From an uncultured Bacteroidales bacterium (lineage in GTDB: Bacteria > Bacteroidota > Bacteroidia > Bacteroidales > UBA4417): a stretch of DNA of 12,300 nucleotides. Positions 6,465-12,300 of this stretch are shown here, in pieces. A model generated the notes under the pieces. The model searched no databases, had not been told where the DNA came from, and worked only from the letters and a program-made list of their open reading frames with translations. Position 1 is the stretch's first letter; every line of letters begins with the position of its first letter. Location of the stretch: assembly GCA_937965665.1 (NCBI GenBank), contig CALCJE010000325.1, forward strand, positions 1-12,300, written 5' to 3'. A program made the position numbers and the translations under genes.

Positions 6465-7034
6465 ATGAAAGAACAGGACGACATTTTTCACGTGCAAAGA
6501 GTGCTGGCAGGCAATACTGCCGCATTCGCCGTTCTGGTCGAAAAACATAGTGACATGGCCTTCACTATTGCCAATAAAATAGTACGCAACCGCGAAGATG
6601 CCGAAGAAATTGCCCAGGATGCCTTTGTGAAAGCTTACCAATCATTACGTTCTTTTAAAGGAGATTCGAAATTCAGTACCTGGCTGTACCGTATTGTTTA
6701 CAATGCAGCTATTTCGCATACCCGTCGTAAAAAGCAGGATTTTACACAGATCGACGAACGGGTGGTGGGCGAAACTACAGAGGACGAAATTTTTGAAAAC
6801 CTCGATTCACTCGACACCGAACTTCAATCGAAACTGGTAAACGAAGCCATCAACAACCTGCCAGCCGACGAAAGTGCCATTGTAACGCTCTTTTACCTGA
6901 AAGAAAATACCATCGACGATATCAGCCAGATTACCGGGCTGAGCGTGTCGAACGTAAAAGTAAAACTGTTCCGGATCCGAAAAAAATTGTACGAGGAATT
7001 GCAATCGAAAATGAAAATGGAAGCAGTTGTTTAA
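6465..7034 (+). CDS. ECF-type RNA polymerase sigma-70 factor
   Basis: A 189-residue extracytoplasmic-function sigma factor that directs RNA polymerase to a small regulon. Region 2 spans about residues 15-90, with DAEEIAQDAFVKAYQSL (45-61) and FSTWLYRIVYNAAI (70-83). Region 4 spans about 125-180, with LPADESAIVTLFYL (132-145) and the helix-turn-helix DDISQITGLSVSNVKVKLFR (151-170). The ATG at 6465 (MKEQDDIFHV) is chosen because the open frame upstream (from 6375) adds 30 residues outside the family's pattern. There is no extra C-terminal domain. The gene is followed after 37 bases by a two-helix membrane protein, the usual position for an anti-sigma factor, and is divergent from a DUF6249 gene. 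I could not place a convincing promoter for it. The signal it answers to is unknown. Confidence 0.93.
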   Translation: MKEQDDIFHVQRVLAGNTAAFAVLVEKHSDMAFTIANKIVRNREDAEEIAQDAFVKAYQSLRSFKGDSKFSTWLYRIVYNAAISHTRRKKQDFTQIDERVVGETTEDEIFENLDSLDTELQSKLVNEAINNLPADESAIVTLFYLKENTIDDISQITGLSVSNVKVKLFRIRKKLYEELQSKMKMEAVV

Positions 7035-7040
7035 AATTTG

Positions 7041-7048
7041 TACCTTTG
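7041..7048 (+). promoter_or_regulatory. Exact -7 box between sigma factor and candidate anti-sigma gene
   Basis: TACCTTTG matches TAnnTTTG exactly and lies 23 bases upstream of the ATG at 7072, so a transcript would start near 7055. No TTG stands at the normal -33 spacing, so either it is a weak or activator-dependent internal promoter or a chance match. Confidence 0.3.
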
Positions 7049-7071
7049 AATCCTGAAATACCACCTGAACC

Positions 7072-7506
7072 ATGACAAAATATAACGACAACCACGATGA
7101 AGCCATCCGCCGCATTGTGAGCCATGTAAAGCTCGACAAGCCCTCGGAAGGATTCAGCGCGCGTATCATGGATCGCCTGCTCCTGCAACCGGAGCCAGTA
7201 AACAAATGGATGATCACCTACCAGTATGGCATACTGGCTATTGCTGCCGGTATTGCAGTGTTAATGCTTATTTTCCCTGCCTGGACGGTATTCGACTTCG
7301 ATATTAAAATGGCAGGAACTTCGGCCGTGCAAATGGCTGGAAACCTGCTGTCGGATGCACTTCTTTGGATCGGGCAGATGTTCAGCAAATTTGGTTCACT
7401 GGGTAAATATGCCTATTTTATTCCTGTGTCGATTGCAATATTGCTCGTATCTGTTTTCGACCAGGTAATCAGCCGTAAACCTCAGGCCGAATCAGCCAAA
7501 AACTAA
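7072..7506 (+). CDS. Two-helix membrane protein, candidate anti-sigma factor
   Basis: A 144-residue protein with no named domain that I recognise. A soluble N-terminal part of about 48 residues (EAIRRIVSHVKLDKPSEGFS, 10-29, then ARIMDRL) precedes a first membrane helix (about 51-70, YGILAIAAGIAVLMLIFPAW). An amphipathic loop (about 72-112) leads to a second helix (about 114-132, AYFIPVSIAILLVSVFD) and a short charged tail. The short helical N-terminus before a membrane anchor, directly downstream of an ECF sigma gene, is a common arrangement for anti-sigma factors of Bacteroidota; the LDKPSEGFSARIMDRL stretch resembles such N-termini. No HxxxCxxC zinc motif is present, so it is not a ZAS-type anti-sigma factor. 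The role is inferred from position and topology. A clear terminator follows at 7530-7567, closing a two-gene operon. Confidence 0.7.
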   Translation: MTKYNDNHDEAIRRIVSHVKLDKPSEGFSARIMDRLLLQPEPVNKWMITYQYGILAIAAGIAVLMLIFPAWTVFDFDIKMAGTSAVQMAGNLLSDALLWIGQMFSKFGSLGKYAYFIPVSIAILLVSVFDQVISRKPQAESAKN

Positions 7507-7529
7507 TAACGTATTTTTACTCCTTTCAC

Positions 7530-7567
7530 AAAAATCATTTTGCGGTTAAATGCAAAATGATTTTTTT
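7530..7567 (+). terminator. Rho-independent terminator after the sigma/anti-sigma pair
   Basis: AAAAATCATTTTGC (7530-7543) and GCAAAATGATTTTT (7552-7565) form a perfect 14-bp stem with an 8-base loop, ending in seven T residues (7561-7567). It lies 24 bases after the stop codon. The A/T-rich stem has runs on both sides, so it could act in both directions, but the only gene reaching it is on the plus strand. Confidence 0.8.
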
Positions 7568-7590
7568 ATCTTCACAGGTCAAACATCGTA

Positions 7591-8475
7591 ATGAAAATGC
7601 TTCCGGATGAACTGAATGCTGCAGTTGGATCACTTCTGTCTGCACAAAGAGGAACAAATGTTAGTATTAACGAAGTCAGGTCTGTTGGCGGAGGGTGTAT
7701 AAACGAAGCCTGCATGCTGAAAACCAGCGTGGGAAATTATTTTCTTAAATATAATTCTGCCACTTCATTTCCTGCCATGTTCGAAAAAGAAGCCGCGGGA
7801 CTAAAGATATTATCCGACACCCAAACCATAACAGTTCCCCGGGTAATACAGCATAGCCAAGCCGGTAAATATGCCTTTCTGCTTCTGCAATATATTGAAA
7901 ACGGGAATGCCGGCGGTAATTTCTGGAATGAATTCGGAACAAAACTGGCTGATTTACACCGGAATACCAATACATATTTCGGGCTCGATCACGATAATTA
8001 TATCGGGTCACTGGTTCAGAAAAACAATCCTCATCCGGATTTTACCAGTTTTTTTATACTGCAACGATTAGAACCACAGCTGGAGCTTGCCCGCAACAAA
8101 GGTGCCTTTAACTTTAGCGATACACGTTATTTTGATTCACTTTTCCGGTCGCTGCACAATATTATACCTTCCGAAAAACCTTCGTTGATTCATGGCGATT
8201 TGTGGAGTGGAAATTTTATGGTTACCCCCGAAGGCTCACCCTGCCTGGTTGATCCTGCCGTTTATTATGGCCATCGCGAGGCTGATATTGCCATGAGCCT
8301 GCTCTTTGGCGGATTCAATAACTCATTTTATGAAGCATACAACCAGGCTTGGCCCATGGAAAAAGGCTGGCAGAAACGAACCGATATTTTAAACCTGTAC
8401 CCGCTGCTGGTGCATGTAAATTTGTTTGGCGGAGGGTATGCAGGACAGGTTTTACGGATTATCCGGCAATTTTGA
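7591..8475 (+). CDS. Fructosamine kinase family protein
   Basis: A 294-residue cytoplasmic kinase of the fructosamine/ketoamine-3-kinase family, which phosphorylates sugar adducts on lysines so that they fall off (deglycation). Bacterial members often act on ribulosamines or erythrulosamines. Motifs in order: glycine-rich loop GGGCINEA (33-40), ATP-binding lysine K53 in NYFLKYN, the catalytic loop HGDLWSGN (201-208) with D203, and the metal-binding CLVDPAVYYGHREADIAMS (218-236) with D221. The C-terminus PLLVHVNLFGGGY is typical and length matches the usual 285-300. C36 in the glycine-rich loop matches the conserved cysteine reported as a redox switch in eukaryotic FN3K. An ATG two codons downstream (7597) is an alternative start. 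The gene stands between a terminator and the BRO-N gene, with no pathway partner nearby. Confidence 0.93.
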   Translation: MKMLPDELNAAVGSLLSAQRGTNVSINEVRSVGGGCINEACMLKTSVGNYFLKYNSATSFPAMFEKEAAGLKILSDTQTITVPRVIQHSQAGKYAFLLLQYIENGNAGGNFWNEFGTKLADLHRNTNTYFGLDHDNYIGSLVQKNNPHPDFTSFFILQRLEPQLELARNKGAFNFSDTRYFDSLFRSLHNIIPSEKPSLIHGDLWSGNFMVTPEGSPCLVDPAVYYGHREADIAMSLLFGGFNNSFYEAYNQAWPMEKGWQKRTDILNLYPLLVHVNLFGGGYAGQVLRIIRQF

Positions 8476-8570
8476 TTAATTTCGTGCCGGGTAAACAGCG
8501 AGCCCTGAATTGTCTGTATCAGTTTGAAAGTTTAAAATCGTTCATTTCAGTTGTATTTTCATCGTATATG

Positions 8571-8604
8571 TTGCCCAATTCCTCGTTTTAAAAGCTTATA
8601 TTTA
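8571..8604 (+). promoter_or_regulatory. Possible promoter of the BRO-N gene
   Basis: TTG at 8571-8573 and TATATTTA at 8597-8604 (one mismatch to TAnnTTTG) are 23 bases apart. Transcription would begin near 8611, about 18 bases before the ATG at 8629. The match is imperfect in an A/T-rich region. Confidence 0.35.
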
Positions 8605-8628
8605 AGCATTTAAAGCCATTTTAGAATC

Positions 8629-9024
8629 ATGAATAAAGATACAGCCATCAAGCTTTTCGAATCGAAAAAAATCCGTTCCATTTGGGATGATGATAAAGAA
8701 AAATGGTATTTTTCTATCATTGATGTTGTTGAAGTATTAACAGGGACAGATCGTCCCCGAAAGTATTGGAGCGATTTAAAAGCCAAGTTAAAAAAAGAAG
8801 GCAGTGAACTGTCAGAAAAAATCGGACAGTTGAAAATGGCAGCCGAAGATGGTAAAATGCGTATTACAGATGTTGCCGATACCGAGCAACTCTTCCGGCT
8901 TATTCAATCTATTCCATCGCCAAAAGCCGAACCATTTAAACGCTGGCTGGCAAAATCCGGACGCGAGAGGATTGACGAGATTGAAGATCCGGAAATTGGA
9001 TTTGACCGTGTGATGGTTACGTAG
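8629..9024 (+). CDS. BRO-N domain protein, apparently truncated at the C-terminus
   Basis: A 131-residue protein containing an N-terminal BRO-family (Bro-N, prophage antirepressor-like) domain, including KWYFSIIDVVEVLTGTDRPR (24-43), YWSDLKAKLKKEG (46-58), LFRLIQSIPSPKAEPFKRWL (88-107) and a final IDEIEDPEIGFDR. Related Bacteroidota proteins, often labelled Bro-N or DinD-like, run on for well over 100 further residues with a segment like YxKKGYSxEWI and an IExRKxLTDEW region just after FDR. Here the frame stops at once (MVT, then TAG), and I find no continuation in other frames before the next gene, so the 3' part seems deleted rather than frameshifted. Bro-N domains bind DNA in phage and viral proteins; the role of these chromosomal copies is not established. 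A natural short form cannot be excluded. The stop codon lies inside a small hairpin (9021-9039). Confidence 0.75.
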   Translation: MNKDTAIKLFESKKIRSIWDDDKEKWYFSIIDVVEVLTGTDRPRKYWSDLKAKLKKEGSELSEKIGQLKMAAEDGKMRITDVADTEQLFRLIQSIPSPKAEPFKRWLAKSGRERIDEIEDPEIGFDRVMVT

Positions 9025-9039
9025 CCAAAAAAAGGCTAC
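9021..9039 (+). terminator. Small hairpin over the BRO-N stop codon
   Basis: GTAGCC (9021-9026) and GGCTAC (9034-9039) form a perfect 6-bp stem around a loop of seven A residues; the TAG stop (9022-9024) lies in the left arm. The following sequence (AGTTTCTCGTCTTT) is T-rich but not a clean T run, so it is at best a weak terminator. It could instead mark the join point of the deletion that shortened the gene. Confidence 0.4.
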
Positions 9040-9112
9040 AGTTTCTCGTCTTTCCTCGCTATACCCACTCTCCCATTTACTCAATCAGCATTAACCATTT
9101 AATTTACAAAAT

Positions 9113-10354
9113 TTGAACTTCTCATCATTCTGCTTCAGCCCTAAACTTATGCAGGGAATAGAAGCAATAGGATACGAAAATGCTACACCGGTGCAGGAAT
9201 CGGCTATACCAGTCATTCTCGAAGGCCGCGATTTAATTGCCTCCGCCCAAACCGGAACCGGTAAAACTGCCGCTTTTTTATTGCCGGTTATCGAAAAACT
9301 GATGGCCATGCCTCACGACAACAAGGTGAAAGCCATGGTAATAGTACCAACACGTGAGCTTGCCCTGCAGATTGATCAGCAAATGGAAGGTTTTTCGTAT
9401 TACACAAATGTAAGCTCCATAGCCATTTATGGTGGAACCGATGGAACCGTATTTTCGCGCGAAAAACAGGCACTCACCGAAGGCGCCGACCTGATTGTGT
9501 GCACTCCCGGCCGCCTGATGGCCCACATCAACATGGGTTATATCAAATTCCCGGAATTGAAATTCCTTATCCTCGATGAGGCCGACCGGATGCTGGATAT
9601 GGGATTTAACGAGGATATACTTAAAATCATTTCGTACCTTCCCGAGCAAAGGCAGAACCTGATGTTTTCGGCAACCATGCCTGCCAAAATCAGGCAGTTG
9701 GCCCGACAAATCCTGCACAACCCTTTCGAAATTAATATTGCCATTTCGAAACCTGCCGAAAAAATTGATCAGAAAGCATACGTGGTATACGATACGCAAA
9801 AGATACCGCTCATTAAAATGCTGCTTCAGGAAACGGCCATGAAAAGGGTATTGATATTCTGCTCAACCAAGGAAAAAACCAGGCAGTTGTATCACGAACT
9901 GAAAAAAGCCGGAATTAAAGCCGAAGAAATCCACTCCACATTGGAGCAGGCAGCCCGCGAAAATGTAATTATCCGTTTTAAAAGCGGCGATATCCCCGTG
10001 CTGGTGGCAACAGATATTGTTTCGCGAGGTATCGATATCGAGGATATCGACATGGTGATTAATTACGATGTGCCTCACGATGCCGAGGATTATATCCATC
10101 GAATTGGTCGTACTGCCCGTGCTTCGGCCGAAGGTACCGCTGTAACTTTTATCAACGAGCGCGACCAGCAACGGTTTGGTGCTATCGAAACTTTGCTGGA
10201 ACGGGAAATTGAAAAATCTCAGGTTCCGGTAGCGTATGGCGAAACGCCGGTTTACGATCCGAAAATAAAACGGGGTGGCGATAAAAGGAGATTTGGGGGG
10301 AAAGGAAGGTATAATCGTAATTCACGCGGTCCCGAAAGAAAAAAGAATAAATAA
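9113..10354 (+). CDS. DEAD-box RNA helicase, RhlE-like
   Basis: A 413-residue ATP-dependent RNA helicase, probably acting in ribosome assembly, RNA turnover or cold adaptation. All motifs are present in order: upstream aromatic F6/F8 and Q motif with TPVQ (25-28), motif I AQTGTGKT (45-52), Ia PTRELALQ (79-86), Ib TPGR (131-134), II DEAD (155-158), III SAT (186-188), V ATDIVSRGIDI (299-309) and VI HRIGRTAR (329-336). A basic, glycine- and arginine-rich tail (about 386-413) fits RNA binding. The start is a TTG at 9113: an in-frame stop lies just upstream (9092-9094), no ATG falls between, and the first ATG inside (codon 13) would remove the conserved MNFSSFCFSPKL part of the Q-motif region. Length agrees with compact RhlE-type enzymes. 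No terminator hairpin follows. Confidence 0.95.
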   Translation: MNFSSFCFSPKLMQGIEAIGYENATPVQESAIPVILEGRDLIASAQTGTGKTAAFLLPVIEKLMAMPHDNKVKAMVIVPTRELALQIDQQMEGFSYYTNVSSIAIYGGTDGTVFSREKQALTEGADLIVCTPGRLMAHINMGYIKFPELKFLILDEADRMLDMGFNEDILKIISYLPEQRQNLMFSATMPAKIRQLARQILHNPFEINIAISKPAEKIDQKAYVVYDTQKIPLIKMLLQETAMKRVLIFCSTKEKTRQLYHELKKAGIKAEEIHSTLEQAARENVIIRFKSGDIPVLVATDIVSRGIDIEDIDMVINYDVPHDAEDYIHRIGRTARASAEGTAVTFINERDQQRFGAIETLLEREIEKSQVPVAYGETPVYDPKIKRGGDKRRFGGKGRYNRNSRGPERKKNK

Positions 10355-10471
10355 AATTGCCCTTTAAAAATAAGAAATCAAAATATTCTAATTTTACAAA
10401 GTAATTCAACCGGTTAAAATACGGTAAGAATAACCTCTGGCTGCTTTAACTTATCTGTGTAAACCTTCATC

Positions 10472-10501
10472 TGATTAGTGAATTATTTTATTCGCTAATC
10501 A
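10472..10501 (+). promoter_or_regulatory. Hairpin just upstream of the GT87 gene
   Basis: TGATTAGTGAAT (10472-10483) and ATTCGCTAATCA (10490-10501) form a 12-bp stem with loop TATTTT. The only imperfect position is a U-G pair in plus-strand RNA, which would be a C-A mismatch on the other strand. No T run follows, so it is not a standard terminator for the helicase gene. It lies 22 bases before the ATG at 10524 and may be a leader hairpin or an operator. Confidence 0.4.
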
Positions 10502-10523
10502 TATTAAGTAAACTTATTATAAA

Positions 10524-11780
10524 ATGAAAATACGATCTACTTTTTTAAAAATTAATGAAATTCCCTGGGCTTTATTAGTACTGGTAAGTGTTTGTTCGCT
10601 TTTTATGTTTGCCGAAATTATAAACCATCGGTTCTGGATGTCCGATTTCGAAGTATATTATAAGGCAGCCGATCGCATATTGAATGGCGAAAACCTGTAT
10701 CGCATTGTTGACGACGGGCATTACATTTTTAAATATTCACCTACTTCAGCAGTCCTTTTTATTCCATTTCTGGTATTCCCGTTTGGCATGGCAAAAATCA
10801 TTTACTGGTTGCTCCTCACATTCCTGGTTGCTGTCGGATTTATGCTTTGTATTAAAATGATCAATTCCTCGCTGATCGAAAACCATGAATATAAATCAGT
10901 AAATATGATCATACTGATGGCTTCGTTGACGCTTGCCATTCACTTTATGAGAGAGTTACACCTGGGCCAGGTTAATTACCTTTTGCTTTTTATTTACATT
11001 TGGTCAGTTTACTTTTACCAACAAAAGAAAATATTCCTTTTTGGCCTGCTTCTGGCTATCAGTATTTTTATCAAACCCTTTACCCTCATCTTCATTCCTT
11101 TCCTGCTTTTAAAAAGGAAATACCACGAAATAGCCATATTTTCAGGTTTAGTGACTGCTCTTTTTCTACTGCCATTCGTTTTTTATGGTTCCGTTTCAAC
11201 AACTCTTGGGCAATACCAGTTGTGGATAAATGAATTACAGGTTGAATTGTCGCATAAACAAGGCTTGCTTGACAATGCAAACCATACCATATTTTCGGTA
11301 TTTGCCCGATATACACCGGTACGATACCTGGTAGGAGGTATTACGGTTGCTAAAATTTACCAGCTGTTGATGCTGGCTGGTATTGGGATACTTTTCATCT
11401 GGTTTACACTTATACAAACCAAAAACAGCAGTGATTTGCAACAGAAATATAATTTTTTAATTGAGTTTTCGCTGCTGGTTGCATGTATTCCATTGCTTGC
11501 ATTTACCAGCGAAAATGCGTTTATATATACTCAGATGCTTGTATTTATTATTCTGCTGAATTTTAAAAATTTGAGGCTGTTCGAAAAAATGATGGCAATT
11601 GTTGGGTTTGTATTTATTGGAGGAAATTTCGGGGAAATGCTTGGCAGGTCAATATCGAAAACCATTGATGATATTTCGTTAATATCTATAGGCACAATCA
11701 TATTGATTTATCTGTTATTTGCATTGCGTATACATGGAAAACTGACTGTTGAAAGAATTAAAAAGTCACTGGTGCAATAA
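10524..11780 (+). CDS. GT87/DUF2029-family polyprenol-phosphate-dependent membrane glycosyltransferase
   Basis: A 418-residue integral membrane protein with about ten hydrophobic helices and a GT-C fold pattern. Family members, such as mycobacterial PimE, transfer a sugar (mannose in PimE) from a polyprenyl-phosphate donor outside the cytoplasmic membrane. The first helix (about 14-33) is followed by the loop motif MSDFEVYYKAADRILNGENL (39-58), with D41 as the likely catalytic acid, then YSP (71-73), HLGQVNYLLLF (146-156) and IKPFTLIF (183-190), all typical of this family. Length is normal and the start ATG at 10524 places the first helix correctly. The gene stands alone: the helicase lies 169 bases upstream and the LutB-like gene converges from the right with 32 bases between. 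Donor sugar and acceptor (lipid, glycan or protein) are unknown. Confidence 0.88.
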   Translation: MKIRSTFLKINEIPWALLVLVSVCSLFMFAEIINHRFWMSDFEVYYKAADRILNGENLYRIVDDGHYIFKYSPTSAVLFIPFLVFPFGMAKIIYWLLLTFLVAVGFMLCIKMINSSLIENHEYKSVNMIILMASLTLAIHFMRELHLGQVNYLLLFIYIWSVYFYQQKKIFLFGLLLAISIFIKPFTLIFIPFLLLKRKYHEIAIFSGLVTALFLLPFVFYGSVSTTLGQYQLWINELQVELSHKQGLLDNANHTIFSVFARYTPVRYLVGGITVAKIYQLLMLAGIGILFIWFTLIQTKNSSDLQQKYNFLIEFSLLVACIPLLAFTSENAFIYTQMLVFIILLNFKNLRLFEKMMAIVGFVFIGGNFGEMLGRSISKTIDDISLISIGTIILIYLLFALRIHGKLTVERIKKSLVQ

Positions 11781-11812
11781 TCAGATAAAGAAAAAATATC
11801 AAAAACCAAAGG

Positions 11813-12300
11813 CTATTTCTTCCCTTCCCTGCGCTCATCCCATAGCTCCCTAAAACTTTTGGGAGCAATTTCAGGCAGTTCGCGGTGTGGCCCCCACGAA
11901 GCGGCGAAGAACTTTTTCAGCACTTTATTTTTGGTTTTGCCACTCATCATATCAATGTACTTGCGTTTGCCCATGCTGGTTTTGTAAGCATACATCAGCG
12001 TTTTATCAAAACGGCTGGCCAGGCCTTCCTTCACCGAATCGTTGCGGTTGTATAAAAGCAACTCGTGGAGGTTAATTTTTACCGGGCACACCTCAGTACA
12101 GGCACCACACAGCGATGAGGCAAAACTCAGGTGTTTATAATCTTTCATTCCGCGCAGCCATGGCGTGATAACCGATCCAATCGGGCCGCTATAGGTGGTT
12201 CCGTAAGCATGCCCGCCAATGCTTTTGTAAACGGGACATACATTTAAACAAGCCCCGCAACGTATGCAGCCCAGGGCACGCCGCTGGTTTTTGCGTCCCA
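11813..12300 (-). CDS. lutB: LutB/LldF-type iron-sulfur protein, C-terminal part
   Basis: The C-terminal 161 residues of a cytoplasmic protein with two [4Fe-4S] clusters; the 5' end lies beyond the right edge, and reading starts in frame at 12298. Cluster motifs are CIRCGACLNVCPVYKSIGGH and, 43 residues after the end of the first, CGACTEVCPVKINLHELL. The segment AYGTTYSGPIGSVITP between them is typical of LutB, the ferredoxin-like subunit of the LutABC L-lactate oxidation complex that passes electrons from lactate to the membrane. The end WGPHRELPEIAPKSFRELWD is also like LutB C-termini. The full protein should be about 450-480 residues. An internal ATG at 12148 is not a real start, because it lies between the two cluster motifs. 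lutA or lutC neighbours, if present, are outside the window. The gene converges on the GT87 gene without a visible hairpin terminator. Confidence 0.9.
   Translation of the reverse strand, partial: GRKNQRRALGCIRCGACLNVCPVYKSIGGHAYGTTYSGPIGSVITPWLRGMKDYKHLSFASSLCGACTEVCPVKINLHELLLYNRNDSVKEGLASRFDKTLMYAYKTSMGKRKYIDMMSGKTKNKVLKKFFAASWGPHRELPEIAPKSFRELWDERREGKK

Noticed and set aside
6807..7217. A 136-codon minus-strand open frame spanning the end of the sigma factor and the start of the next gene
   Set aside because: It is antisense to two better supported genes, and its translation is low in recognisable structure.
9278..9799. A 173-codon open frame on the minus strand inside the helicase gene
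   Set aside because: It is fully antisense to a gene with every DEAD-box motif, and its translation has no family resemblance.
11813..12148. A complete small ferredoxin-like gene starting at the ATG at 12148
   Set aside because: The frame stays open to the window edge, and a first cysteine cluster motif of LutB type lies upstream of that ATG.
1..12300. CRISPR array, insertion sequence, prophage, toxin-antitoxin or defence island
   Set aside because: No direct-repeat array, transposase, integrase, terminal repeats or known defence genes are visible. The BRO-N domain alone is not evidence of a prophage.

Overview
The window looks like ordinary chromosome from a member of the Bacteroidota, most likely a Bacteroidales/Marinilabiliales-type anaerobe or facultative marine or sediment bacterium. 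The lineage call is an inference. It rests on A/T-rich start contexts with no clear Shine-Dalgarno sequence, promoter-like boxes of the TAnnTTTG (-7) / TTG (-33) type before several genes, a tRNA without an encoded CCA end, and protein families typical of the phylum (succinate-type CoA-transferase, DUF6249 next to an ECF sigma factor, DUF4114 lipoprotein, RhlE-like helicase).

Layout. Positions 1-565 (-) hold the N-terminal part of a YhdH/AcuI-type quinone (acrylyl-CoA) reductase. It is divergent from a complete acetyl-CoA hydrolase/transferase family gene (769-2262, +), which ends in a strong terminator. A small four-helix membrane protein of the HsmA/TIGR03987 type (2369-2749, -) converges on that terminator. 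Next come an unrecognised secreted protein (3004-3687, +), a 315-base gap, and a DUF4114 lipoprotein (4003-4701, -) with its own strong hairpin terminator. A tRNA-Ala(GGC) (5030-5103, -) has a recognisable promoter and terminator and is divergent from thpR (5164-5718, +), an RNA 2',3'-cyclic phosphodiesterase.

The middle section holds a regulatory-looking cluster: a DUF6249 membrane protein (5879-6226, -), divergent from an ECF sigma factor (6465-7034, +), followed 37 bases later by a two-helix membrane protein that is a candidate anti-sigma factor (7072-7506, +), closed by a terminator. After it come a fructosamine kinase family gene (7591-8475, +), a BRO-N domain gene that appears cut off at its 3' end (8629-9024, +), a TTG-initiated RhlE-like DEAD-box RNA helicase (9113-10354, +), a GT87/DUF2029 polyprenol-dependent membrane glycosyltransferase (10524-11780, +), and at the right edge the C-terminal part of a LutB-type iron-sulfur protein of lactate oxidation (11813-12300, -).

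Most genes are single transcription units; the only convincing operon is sigma factor plus candidate anti-sigma factor. No mobile element, CRISPR array, phage module or obviously new defence system is visible. The more unusual items are the truncated BRO-N gene with a hairpin on its stop codon, an 8-bp periodic repeat downstream of thpR, the palindrome between the divergent CoA-metabolism genes, and the ECF module with a non-zinc-finger candidate anti-sigma factor.
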